Part shown: in pieces, positions 5,006 to 12,758 of the stretch
Position numbering within the stretch: the first letter of the stretch is position 1
Layout of the letters: each line of letters starts with the position of its first letter
NCBI GenBank assembly: GCA_021788565.1
Contig: JAJYKO010000057.1
Coordinates: forward strand, 1-13,238
Direction: 5' to 3'
Length of the DNA stretch: 13,238 nt
DNA from: Chloroflexota bacterium
Lineage (GTDB): Bacteria; Chloroflexota; UBA6077
Translations under genes and position numbers: made by a program
Notes under the pieces: generated by a model
Seen by the model: only the letters and a program-made list of their open reading frames with translations
What the model was told of the DNA's origin: nothing
The model's database searches: none

Positions 5006-7408
5006 GTGGGCACAGGATACCTGAGCATGGGGCAGCAGGGGCTCCGGCAAGCCGAGGAACGCTGCATCCAGGAACACCCGCCCGCCTGCACCGCTGCCTG
5101 CCCGGTGCACGTCGACGTCCGCGCGATGGCGGCCCAGATCGGCCGCGGTGAATTCACCGCCGCGCTGAACACCCTCAGGAGAACAGTACCGTTCCCCGGT
5201 ATCATCAGCCGAGTCTGCGGTCAACCGTGCCGCGCCGTGTGCAAACGCGGCGAGAAGGGCGACCCCATCGCCATAAGCGCTCTGGAGCGCGCATGCGCCG
5301 ACCTCGGCATCGCCACGACGGAGCCAGCCATCCCCGCCCGCCTGGAGGCCGCGCGAGTGGCGGTCGTCGGCGGCGGATTGAGCGGCGCGACGGCGGCCCT
5401 CTACCTGGCCCGTAAGGGGTACTCAGTCCATATCTTCGAGGCCACTGATAGACTTGGCGGTAGCCTCTGGAGCATGCCGAACGATGTACTGCCTGGAGAT
5501 CTGGTACGGGACGAGCTGAACATCCTGCGACAGATAGGGGTAGGAATCAGCTTCAACACGCGAGTCGATCGGGAAGTCCCATTCGAGTCGGTCTGCCGGG
5601 AGTTCCGTGCGGTCTACCTGGCGGTTGGAGCGGACTCCCCGGACTCCTTCGGCCTCACCATGGATGATCGCGGCCGCATCGCCGTGGCCGCGGTGACGTT
5701 CGCCACGGGCCGAAACGGGGTCTTTGCGGGAGGCGCGCTGCGTCAGGATTCGCGGAGCACGTCCGCAATCGATGCCCTTGCCGACGGACGCTACGCCGCG
5801 ACGTCGATCGACCGCTACCTGCAGGGGGCCTCACTGACGGCCGCGCGGGAGCGGGAAGGAAGCTACACGACTCGCCTCTTCACGAGCACTGAAGGAGTGG
5901 AGCTTTCGCCGGAGGTGCTCGCGAGCCATCCGGCCTCGGGATACATTCCGGAAGAGGCCGCGCAGGAGGCCGGGCGATGTCTCCAGTGCGAGTGCATGGA
6001 GTGCGTGAAGGTCTGCACATATCTCGAGCGCTTCGGGAGCTATCCCAGGAGGTACCTCAGGCAGGTGTACAACAACCTGGCGATCGTCTCGGGCAACCAC
6101 ACGGCCAATAAGCTGATCAACTCGTGCAGCCTGTGCGGGCTCTGCGGTGAGGTCTGCCCAGAGAAGCTCGACATGGGAGAGGTGTGCCTGGAGGCGAGAG
6201 AGATCATGGTGGGCCGCGGCAAGATGCCGCCGTCCGTCCACGATTTCGCCCTGCGGGACATGCTCTTCAGCATCGGCGAGAACTTCGCCATGGCTCGTCA
6301 CCAACCCGGATCAGAAACAAGCGCGTTTCTGTTCTTCCCCGGTTGCCAGCTGGCTGCTTCCAGTCCGAACCACGTCGAGGCGACTTACCACTATTTAATG
6401 GAGCGGTTGTCTGGCGGAGTCGGCCTGATGCTGGGTTGCTGCGGCGCCCCGGCAGAGTGGGCCGGACGAACCGACCTGTCCCAGGGCGTGTGGGACTGGG
6501 TCACGGCGACCTGGCGCGAAATGGGGCGCCCACGATGGGTATTGGCATGCTCTAGCTGCTTGCGGACCTTCAGGGCCCACGCCCCGACCGGCATGGAGGC
6601 AGTTTCGCTCTGGGAGCTGATGGATGAGCTTGGCTTACCACCCAAACCAGCCGCCGCATCCGAGGCTGATGGGTCGGCGCCCAGGCTGGCCGTTCAAGAT
6701 CCTTGCTCCGCGAGGTACGACAACGGACTTCAGGACAGCGCCCGCAGCCTGCTCTTGAAACTCGGCTATACAGTCGAAGAGCCGGCCCTGAGTCGGCAAA
6801 GAACGGAGTGCTGCGGTTACGGCGGATTGATGGCCTTCGCCAACCCCGAACTAGCCCACGAGGTCGTCAAGAAGAGAATAGAGGCAAGCCCCACGGACTA
6901 TGTTGCCTATTGCGCCATGTGCCGGGATCGGTTCGCCGGTCAGGGAAAACGGACCTGGCATCTGCTCGACCTGATCTTTGGACCCGGCACTCCCGGCTCT
7001 TCGGACGGATCGGACTCGGCCGGCGGTCTCGATCCGGCATCCATGCCAGGGCCTGGATACTCCCAGCGGCACGAGAACCGAGCCCGGCTGAAAAGGCGGT
7101 TGCTGAAGGAGCTATGGAGAGACGATGTGAAGGAGCCTGAAGGGTGGGAGACGATCAGACTCAGCATGTCCCCTGAAGTGGCTGAGCGGCTGGAGAAACG
7201 GCTCATTCTGGCGGAAGACGTGCAGCAGGTCATCGATTTGGCGGAACGGACGGGACGAAAGCTGCTGGCGCCCGGGAGCGGCCACTTCCTGGCTCACTCC
7301 AAACCCGCGGCGGTCACTTACTGGGTGGAGTACTCGAAGCAAGACGACGAGTTCGTGGTGCACAATGCCTACAGCCACCGCATGGTGATCCAGGAGGAGG
7401 ACCGGTGA
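5006..7408 (+). CDS. FAD / multi-Fe-S / CCG-domain oxidoreductase (DVU_1558-like)
   Basis: This is an 800-residue electron-transfer fusion. In order it has: a GltD-type N-terminal Fe-S domain (C20, C28, C32, C71, C75, C79); an FAD Rossmann motif VAVVGGGLSG (about 118-127); and the end of the flavin domain (GVFAGG, about 238). Two ferredoxin-like cysteine groups follow, from C325 (CLQCECMECVKVC) and C374 (CSLCGLCGEVCP). Then come two HdrB/HdrD-like CCG cysteine motifs, at 478 (GCCGAP) and 602 (ECCGYGG), and a charged C-terminal domain of about 115 residues that I do not recognise. CCG motifs bind unusual iron-sulfur clusters in heterodisulfide reductases. Only about 30 residues separate LAVGAD from GVFAGG, so the second, NAD(P)H-binding Rossmann domain of the GltD family seems absent. 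It probably passes electrons from Mop to another carrier. The DVU_1558 family is annotated as pyridine nucleotide-disulfide oxidoreductase/dicluster-binding protein. The gene overlaps the next by 4 bases. Confidence 0.85.
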   Translation: MGTGYLSMGQQGLRQAEERCIQEHPPACTAACPVHVDVRAMAAQIGRGEFTAALNTLRRTVPFPGIISRVCGQPCRAVCKRGEKGDPIAISALERACADLGIATTEPAIPARLEAARVAVVGGGLSGATAALYLARKGYSVHIFEATDRLGGSLWSMPNDVLPGDLVRDELNILRQIGVGISFNTRVDREVPFESVCREFRAVYLAVGADSPDSFGLTMDDRGRIAVAAVTFATGRNGVFAGGALRQDSRSTSAIDALADGRYAATSIDRYLQGASLTAAREREGSYTTRLFTSTEGVELSPEVLASHPASGYIPEEAAQEAGRCLQCECMECVKVCTYLERFGSYPRRYLRQVYNNLAIVSGNHTANKLINSCSLCGLCGEVCPEKLDMGEVCLEAREIMVGRGKMPPSVHDFALRDMLFSIGENFAMARHQPGSETSAFLFFPGCQLAASSPNHVEATYHYLMERLSGGVGLMLGCCGAPAEWAGRTDLSQGVWDWVTATWREMGRPRWVLACSSCLRTFRAHAPTGMEAVSLWELMDELGLPPKPAAASEADGSAPRLAVQDPCSARYDNGLQDSARSLLLKLGYTVEEPALSRQRTECCGYGGLMAFANPELAHEVVKKRIEASPTDYVAYCAMCRDRFAGQGKRTWHLLDLIFGPGTPGSSDGSDSAGGLDPASMPGPGYSQRHENRARLKRRLLKELWRDDVKEPEGWETIRLSMSPEVAERLEKRLILAEDVQQVIDLAERTGRKLLAPGSGHFLAHSKPAAVTYWVEYSKQDDEFVVHNAYSHRMVIQEEDR

Positions 7409-7617
7409 GCGATCAGCAGAACCAGACTGAAGAGAGCGACTGGATCTGCGACATCTGCGGAGTATCGCTGGAGTGGGGAAGGGTGACCGTGTCGTACCTC
7501 GCCAGCGCCTTCCCAGTTGACATGCTTCGCTGTCCACGATGCGGTCAGGTTTTTCTCCCAGAGGAACTCGCGCTCGTCAAGATGGCCGAGGTTGAGAGCG
7601 CCCTGGAAGACAAGTGA
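7405..7617 (+). CDS. Small CxxC/CxxC redox protein (DVU_1557-like)
   Basis: This 70-residue protein has two CxxC pairs, C15/C18 (WICDICG) and C43/C46 (RCPRCGQVF), an arrangement that fits a rubredoxin-like or zinc-ribbon site. It ends in a conserved-looking acidic helix (EELALVKMAEVESALEDK). The pattern matches the DVU_1557 family of small redox proteins, always found with these molybdenum hydroxylase clusters as far as I recall. It starts with a GTG inside the stop of the preceding gene (GTGA overlap), with a GGAGGAGG ribosome binding site directly upstream, so the two genes are translationally coupled. An electron shuttle for the preceding FAD/Fe-S protein, or a metal-binding chaperone, are both possible. 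Whether the site binds Fe or Zn cannot be told from sequence. Confidence 0.8.
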   Translation: MSDQQNQTEESDWICDICGVSLEWGRVTVSYLASAFPVDMLRCPRCGQVFLPEELALVKMAEVESALEDK

Positions 7618-7641
7618 GCAAAGTGCCAGAGGAGGAATTTC

Positions 7642-8085
7642 ATGACCGACCACAGTCTGCGCATGATGGAGCTTGGACGGCAGGGTTTCTACTGCAGCCA
7701 GATCCTGCTTGCATTGGGGCTGGAGGCTCAGGGCAAGAACAACCCGGATCTGATCCGTTCCATGGCGGGACTGGCGGGGGGACTGGGATTCACGGGAGAC
7801 ACCTGTGGCGCCCTGAGCGGTGGGGCGTGCCTTCTGGGGCTTTACGCTGGCAAAGGTACGGTCGACGAAGAAGAGGACAGCCAGTTGAATCTGATGATCG
7901 GTGAGCTCGTCGAGTGGTTCAAGGAGGAGTACGGGGCGCTGTACGGGGGCACGACCTGCGAGACCATCCTGGCCGACGACGCGCGCAACCGGATAACCCG
8001 CTGCCCGAACCTTGTGTCGGGCGTCTTCGAGAAGGTCCGGTTACTTCTCGGCTCGTACGGATACCCGCCAGAGGCAAACCAATGA
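7642..8085 (+). CDS. C-GCAxxG-C-C family protein (DVU_1555-like)
   Basis: This 147-residue protein has the spaced cysteines of the C_GCAxxG_C_C family: C18 (FYCSQ), C55 in the core motif TCGALSGGAC, C63 in the same stretch, C106 (TTCETIL) and C121 (RCPNL). The usual GCA is TCGALSGG here, a common variant. Family members are thought to bind a metal or an iron-sulfur cluster, but none in this subgroup has a proven function that I know of. AGGAGG 7 bases before the ATG at 7642 fixes the start. In D. vulgaris a methyltransferase gene lies between this gene and the CxxC redox protein; here the gap is only 24 bases, so that gene is missing from this slot. Confidence 0.85.
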   Translation: MTDHSLRMMELGRQGFYCSQILLALGLEAQGKNNPDLIRSMAGLAGGLGFTGDTCGALSGGACLLGLYAGKGTVDEEEDSQLNLMIGELVEWFKEEYGALYGGTTCETILADDARNRITRCPNLVSGVFEKVRLLLGSYGYPPEANQ

Positions 8086-8127
8086 GGCATGGTTCAGTGT
8101 TGGGGTCGCAGTCCGGGGGAAGGCGAG

Positions 8128-8199
8128 GGGAGGGCGAAGCTCCTGCTGAGCCGCCTGTTTCCTACCGACGTGGCGGCTCGCCAGGAGGCTCGCCCTCCC
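8128..8199. repeat. 72-base imperfect palindrome between C-GCAxxG-C-C and radical SAM genes
   Basis: The 28-base arms, 8128-8155 and 8172-8199, match at 24 of 28 positions when one is reversed and complemented, around a 16-base centre. The arms are of the GGGAGGGCGA...GAGCCGCC type seen as dispersed palindromic repeats in many high-GC genomes. The element nearly fills an otherwise unused 148-base gap inside an operon whose other late genes overlap or touch. It would form a long RNA hairpin between two co-transcribed genes. It has no transposase, so it is a REP-like or miniature mobile element rather than an IS. Confidence 0.75.
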
Positions 8200-8233
8200 A
8201 GATTGCCATCCCATCCAGGTGTTCTGGTGAACC

Positions 8234-9607
8234 ATGCTACCAATGATCCCAGCCGGCACGGAGCGGGTCCTCTCGGCCACCTGGAGCGTCTGCCCGCGCT
8301 GTCTGGCCCGAATACCTGCCAGCCGCGTGGCCCGCGGCGACGAGGTCTACCTCCGGAAGGTGTGTCCAGAACACGGTCCCTTCGAGGTGGTGATCTGGCG
8401 GGGCGTTCCGGACTATACCTCTTGGACGGAAAACGGCAGCGATAGCGCAGCCGTACTTCCGAACACGGAGGGCGATGAGGGGTGCCCCTTTGACTGCGGC
8501 CACTGCACGGCTCACGGCCGCCCGACCTGCTGCGCCCTCGTGGAGGTTACCGCGCGGTGCGATCTGGGGTGCCGTTTCTGCTTCGCGGACGCCGGTCGTG
8601 GCCGGGCGGCGGATCCGCCGATCGAAGCCCTCGGCGTCCGATTCCGAAAGCTGCTGTCAGGGAGACAGCTCTGCAACCTTCAGCTGTCGGGCGGAGAACC
8701 GACCCTCAGAGATGACCTGCCGGACGTCATCGCCCTGGCTCGCTCCATGGGCTTCCAGTTCATTCAGCTCAACAGCAACGGGAGGCGACTCGCCAGAGAT
8801 CCCGGCTACGCGGCGGGGCTCAAGGAAGCGGGCTTATCCTGCGTGTTCCTTCAGTTCGATGGCACCGACGACGAGATCTATCGAAACATTCGAGGCCGTG
8901 CGCTGCTCTCAGAGAAACTCGCAGCCATCCGTATCTGCGGCGAACTCAATCTAGGTGTGGTGCTGGTTCCCACCCTGGTGCCCGGGGTCAATACCCATGA
9001 CGTCGGTGCGTTGGTGAGGTTCGGGCTCGCGAACGCCCCGGCCGTGCGGGGCGTGCATTTCCAACCCGTGAGCTACTTCGGGCGCTATCCGAAGCCACCC
9101 GCCGACGGCGATCGGATAACCGTGCCAGAGGTGATCCGCGCTATCGCCGAGCAGACGGGTGGGCTCATTCGCCAGGAGAGCTTCAAGCCGGGCGAGTCCG
9201 AGAACCCGTACTGCTCTTTTCACGGCAACTTCTTGCCCATGCCAGACGGTGACTTGATATCGCTGACCAGGCATGAGTCTCGATCCTGTTGCCAACCGGG
9301 ACCCGATCCAGCCGGTGCCGCCAGGGATTTCGTGGCGAGACAGTGGTCATCGCCGCGGATCGAGACCGCTGGCACCTCCAGCGACAGGCCGGACCGCGAC
9401 AGCTGGAGCGCGCTGTTGAACGGCCTACGCACCCGAACCTTCACCGTCTCCGGGATGGCTTTTCAGGACGCGTGGAACCTGGATCTGGAGCGACTGCGGG
9501 ACTGCCACGTTCACGTCGCGGCGAGCGACGGAAGGGTGATTCCATTCTGCGCCTACAATCTGACGGATGTGTACGGACGCGGCCTCTACCGGTCGGAGAT
9601 TGCCTGA
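8234..9607 (+). CDS. Radical SAM protein, TrsS-like (DVU_1554 position)
   Basis: This 457-residue protein has the radical SAM cluster motif C109-x3-C113-x2-C116 (RCDLGCRFCF) and the SAM-contact motif SGGEPT (152-157). Before the barrel is a zinc-ribbon-like segment (C20, C23, C44, H47) and a cysteine-rich stretch (C84, C88, C91, C99, C100, in CPFDCGHC and TCC). After it, further cysteines and a PFCAYNLTD motif lie near the C-terminus. This layout resembles MJ0619- and tetraether-synthase-like enzymes and fits the TrsS family, whose members are often selenoproteins. Here the reading frame has no in-frame TGA, so it is a cysteine form. The reaction is unknown; a radical methylation or C-C/C-S bond step on a cofactor is possible. 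The start ATG has only a weak upstream site; ATG 8243 is an alternative. The next gene begins at the base after its stop. Confidence 0.82.
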   Translation: MLPMIPAGTERVLSATWSVCPRCLARIPASRVARGDEVYLRKVCPEHGPFEVVIWRGVPDYTSWTENGSDSAAVLPNTEGDEGCPFDCGHCTAHGRPTCCALVEVTARCDLGCRFCFADAGRGRAADPPIEALGVRFRKLLSGRQLCNLQLSGGEPTLRDDLPDVIALARSMGFQFIQLNSNGRRLARDPGYAAGLKEAGLSCVFLQFDGTDDEIYRNIRGRALLSEKLAAIRICGELNLGVVLVPTLVPGVNTHDVGALVRFGLANAPAVRGVHFQPVSYFGRYPKPPADGDRITVPEVIRAIAEQTGGLIRQESFKPGESENPYCSFHGNFLPMPDGDLISLTRHESRSCCQPGPDPAGAARDFVARQWSSPRIETAGTSSDRPDRDSWSALLNGLRTRTFTVSGMAFQDAWNLDLERLRDCHVHVAASDGRVIPFCAYNLTDVYGRGLYRSEIA

Positions 9608-11002
9608 ATGGACCCTGTGGAAATCACCCGTATGGACGCGTGGATCGCGCGCAAGATCGGCGCTACCGCCTCGAATCCGGCGAGGGACGAAATAGAGGCC
9701 TACCAGCTCCGAAAGATGGATGAGACGCTGCGGTACGCGCGTAGCAAGAGCCCTTTCTACCGGACTCGTCTCTCTAGAGATGGCGATACCGAACTTTCGA
9801 GCGTGGCGGACCTGGCGCGGCTTCCATTCACCACGGCGGCGGACCTGCGGTGCAACGGCCTCCAGCTGCTGTGCGTTTCACAGGGCGAGATAGAGCGGGT
9901 CGTGACGCTGCAGACCTCTGGAACCACCAGCGAGCCCAAGAGACTGTACTTCACTCGGGACGACCAGGAGCTGACTCTCGACTTCTTCCAGGTCGGAATG
10001 TCTACCTTCGTGGGCGCTGGCGAACGAGCGATGATCCTTCTTCCCGGGGAGAGGCCGGGGAGCGTGGGCGACCTTCTGGCAGCAGCGCTGCGAAGGATGA
10101 ATGTGGAGCCGATCCCGCACGGGCCGGTGAAGGACGTTTCTCGCGCCCTTGACATCCTCGTGCAGGATCGGATCGACAGCCTGGTTGGAATGCCCGCCCA
10201 GCTTCTCTGGTTGGCCCGAGCCGGCGAGGCGATCGGTAAGGTACCGCCGAGGGTCCGAAGCGTTCTGCTCACAGCGGACTACGTCCCGCCAGCTATCTTG
10301 CGTGAAATCCAGCGTATCTGGGGCTGCGAGCCCTTCGAGCACTACGGGATGACGGAGATGGGGCTGGGTGGAGGCGTGGAGTGCCACGCTCACGAGGGCT
10401 ACCACGTGCGTGAAGCCGACCTCTACCTGGAGATCGTCGACCCTGGCAACGGCCGGCAGCTACCAGATGGGGAGAGCGGAGAGGTTGTGGTGACGACCCT
10501 CACCAGACGCGGCATGCCGCTGATCCGTTATCGCACGGGCGATATCAGCAGGTTCATCCCCGGACCGTGCCCGTGCGGCACTAGCTTGAAGAGGCTAGAG
10601 CGCGTGAGGGGTCGCCTCGACGACGGTGTCAGATTGGGCGATGGCAATCTACTGTCGATGGCCGACCTGAGCGACGCGCTTTTCCCGATGCGTGGCCTGC
10701 TAGGCTTCACCGCCGCGGTCACGGGAGGCCTTGAAGGAGACGCCCTGCGTATCGAGGCTACCTGCGTAGAGGGGGTGGACTCCGAGGTTACGGCGGGGGT
10801 TCGAGCCGCGCTGAAAACCATTCCACCAGTCGCTGCCGCTGCATCGGCCGGCCGAGTCGAGCTTTCCGTCGCCGTGAGATCTTCGGACCTCTCCAGCATT
10901 CCGGATCAAGGGAAGATGAGGATCATGGACCGCAGGAACCAGGATTCCGATCCCCCACGCCTCGCCTCACGGACGGGATCGGCCGGGAGGGTGGGGGCGT
11001 GA
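9608..11002 (+). CDS. Adenylate-forming ligase, PaaK-like (DVU_1553 family)
   Basis: This 464-residue protein is of the phenylacetate-CoA ligase type in the ANL superfamily, which activate a carboxylate with ATP and usually transfer it to coenzyme A. The ATP loop is TSGTTSEPK (103-111). The A5 motif is HYGMTEMG (245-252) and the conserved aspartate is D312 in YRTGDIS. A CPCG pair and GRLDDGV follow, as in PaaK, and a lysine sits near the C-terminus (PDQGKMR). All core motifs are present. The substrate cannot be read from sequence. It may be the acid made by Mop from an aldehyde, or a carboxylate on a cofactor precursor, since the DVU_1553 family travels with the radical SAM gene. It starts directly after the radical SAM stop, with GGAG about 10 bases upstream, and overlaps the next gene by 4 bases. 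Confidence 0.87.
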   Translation: MDPVEITRMDAWIARKIGATASNPARDEIEAYQLRKMDETLRYARSKSPFYRTRLSRDGDTELSSVADLARLPFTTAADLRCNGLQLLCVSQGEIERVVTLQTSGTTSEPKRLYFTRDDQELTLDFFQVGMSTFVGAGERAMILLPGERPGSVGDLLAAALRRMNVEPIPHGPVKDVSRALDILVQDRIDSLVGMPAQLLWLARAGEAIGKVPPRVRSVLLTADYVPPAILREIQRIWGCEPFEHYGMTEMGLGGGVECHAHEGYHVREADLYLEIVDPGNGRQLPDGESGEVVVTTLTRRGMPLIRYRTGDISRFIPGPCPCGTSLKRLERVRGRLDDGVRLGDGNLLSMADLSDALFPMRGLLGFTAAVTGGLEGDALRIEATCVEGVDSEVTAGVRAALKTIPPVAAAASAGRVELSVAVRSSDLSSIPDQGKMRIMDRRNQDSDPPRLASRTGSAGRVGA

Positions 11003-12138
11003 AGCGGGACCGCTCAAAGATCGTGGGGCTGATCCTGGCCGCGGGGTACTCGTCCCGGATGGGAGAGTTCAAGCCGCTACTGCCCGTGGGCGATTCCACC
11101 GCCATCGAGAGGTGCGTCGGGAGCCTCCGCGACGCCGGCATCGAGGACGTACGGGTCGTCGTCGGATGGAAAGCAGAGGAACTGATCCCTCACCTCCATC
11201 GCCTGAAGGCCGGCACGGTGCTCAACCCCGCCTTCGCGGACGGGATGTACTCGTCGGTGATGGCCGGGGTCAGCTACCTCCCGCCAGAGACACAGGCATT
11301 CGTCCTGCTCCCCGTGGACACCCCGTTGGTGAAACCCCGGACTGTCCGAGAGTTGGTCCAGCGCTTCCTTGAGAGCGAGGCCACGGTGGTATATCCGCGC
11401 TTCCTCGATCGGCGAGGCCATCCTCCAGTCGTATCGACCTCCTGCCTCTCAGGTGCACCCGCGTCCGATCCGCCGGCCGGTCTTCGATCCGTGCTGTCGC
11501 GGTACGAAGACAGTGCGCTGGTCGTAGACGTGGTCGACCAGGGGACGGTGATGGACATGGACACTCCCGAGGATTACGAGGATCTGCGACGCTACTGCTC
11601 CAGGGAGGGCGTGCCCACCGAATCCGAGTGTGAGGCCCTGCTCGCTGTGCGGCGGCTGCCCGAGCGCGTGATCCAACATTCGCGAAAGGTGGCGAAAGTG
11701 GCGCTCAGGATCGCGTCCCTACTGCAACAGAATGGACTCGCCCTGGACCTGGACATCGTCCTGGCGGCTGCGCTTCTTCACGACATCGCCAGGGATCTGC
11801 CGAACCATGCTGCCGAGGGCGCGAGGATCGTCTCGGAGATCGGCTACCCACGAGTAGCCGCCTGCATCTCACGACACATGGATCTGGAGCCGGACCGCGT
11901 GCATGAGCTGGCCGAAGACCAGTTAGTTTACCTGGCGGACAAACTGGTCAAGGAGGACCTCGTCGTGTCGATTCAGGAGAGGCTAGCGCTGACGGCGGCT
12001 CGCCATGCCGGTCAGTCGGAGGCGTTGGACAGCGCGACGGCTCGGCTTCGGGATGCGGAAATCATCCTGGACCAGGTTGCGGGGAAGTTGGGAACGTCCG
12101 CGGATCGGATAGTGGCCGATTTGGGGGGTGCTGAATGA
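10999..12138 (+). CDS. MocA-like nucleotidyltransferase fused to an HD domain (DVU_1551-like)
   Basis: This 379-residue two-domain protein starts with a MobA/MocA-type NTP transferase domain, residues 7 to about 200. It carries the signature LILAAGYSSRMGEFKPLLPV (11-30), with K25 in the nucleotide site, and metal-binding aspartates at D107 (PVDTP) and D188 (DMDTP). MocA joins CMP to molybdopterin to make the cytosine dinucleotide form, the form used by D. gigas Mop, so this is the likely role. The second domain (about 215-330) is an HD phosphohydrolase: H227, H261-D262 (LLHDIARD), H270 and H293. What it hydrolyses is unknown; candidates are a nucleotide by-product or the dinucleotide cofactor itself. 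It starts with GTG inside the stop of the ligase gene after a GGGAGGG ribosome binding site, and its last 4 bases overlap the phosphatase gene. Confidence 0.87.
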   Translation: MKRDRSKIVGLILAAGYSSRMGEFKPLLPVGDSTAIERCVGSLRDAGIEDVRVVVGWKAEELIPHLHRLKAGTVLNPAFADGMYSSVMAGVSYLPPETQAFVLLPVDTPLVKPRTVRELVQRFLESEATVVYPRFLDRRGHPPVVSTSCLSGAPASDPPAGLRSVLSRYEDSALVVDVVDQGTVMDMDTPEDYEDLRRYCSREGVPTESECEALLAVRRLPERVIQHSRKVAKVALRIASLLQQNGLALDLDIVLAAALLHDIARDLPNHAAEGARIVSEIGYPRVAACISRHMDLEPDRVHELAEDQLVYLADKLVKEDLVVSIQERLALTAARHAGQSEALDSATARLRDAEIILDQVAGKLGTSADRIVADLGGAE

Positions 12139-12737
12139 AAACCGACCGGCGCCTGTACGTTGCCAGGCATGGGGATGTCGGCCTGCCCGCCGGCCAGAAG
12201 TACTTCGAAGGCCAGGTCGACCTGCCCCTGTCCGAGATTGGGGTGAAGCAAGCCCGCCGCCTGGCGGAGGGGTTGAGGGACGTTTCCCTGTCAGGGGTGT
12301 TCTGCAGCGACCTCGTCCGGTCGCGCGAAACTGCACGCGTCATCGCCGCGCCACACCACCTTGACTCTGTGGCCAGAGAGGATCTCAGGGAAATCCACCT
12401 TGGCGAATGGGACGGGCTCAGCTTCGCCGAGGTCCAGCGGCGCTACCCCGGTGAATTTCTCGAGCGTGGTCGCGACATAGTCCACTTGCGGCCCCCGGGC
12501 GGCGAGAGCTTCCTCGAGTGCTCCAGGAGGGTGCGGAGCGCTCTCGAAGAGATCCTCCGCAGCATCGACGGGGACGTGCTGATCGTCGGGCATCTCGGCG
12601 TAAATCGACTGATTCTGTGCGATGCCCTTGGAATACCCCTGGAAAACATGTTCAGGATCGACCAGCCCTATGGCAGCCTGAGCATCCTGAGGCAGGGCGA
12701 CTACGGCTGGCGCCTGGAGAGATTGGGAGCCGCGTGA
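12135..12737 (+). CDS. Histidine phosphatase superfamily protein
   Basis: This 200-residue protein is of the phosphoglycerate mutase/CobC type. The catalytic RHG is R11-H12-G13 (VARHGD). The second arginine is R63 or R65 in SDLVRSRET, the acid is E86 (LREIHLGEW), and the second histidine is H153 (IVGHLGVNR). All catalytic residues are present, so it should be active on a phosphomonoester through a phosphohistidine intermediate. Overall it looks most like alpha-ribazole phosphatase (CobC), but there is no cobalamin gene nearby. Context suggests a nucleotide- or pterin-linked phosphate tied to the preceding MocA-HD protein, which is inference. ATGA overlap with the preceding stop implies translational coupling. 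Confidence 0.88.
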   Translation: MKTDRRLYVARHGDVGLPAGQKYFEGQVDLPLSEIGVKQARRLAEGLRDVSLSGVFCSDLVRSRETARVIAAPHHLDSVAREDLREIHLGEWDGLSFAEVQRRYPGEFLERGRDIVHLRPPGGESFLECSRRVRSALEEILRSIDGDVLIVGHLGVNRLILCDALGIPLENMFRIDQPYGSLSILRQGDYGWRLERLGAA

Positions 12738-12758
12738 TGTGGTTATGGAGGGGAGGTT

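Noticed and set aside
8234..9607. In-frame selenocysteine codon (TGA) in the radical SAM gene
   Set aside because: The frame is open from start to stop with cysteine codons at all motif positions; no recoding is needed. The same holds for the other genes.
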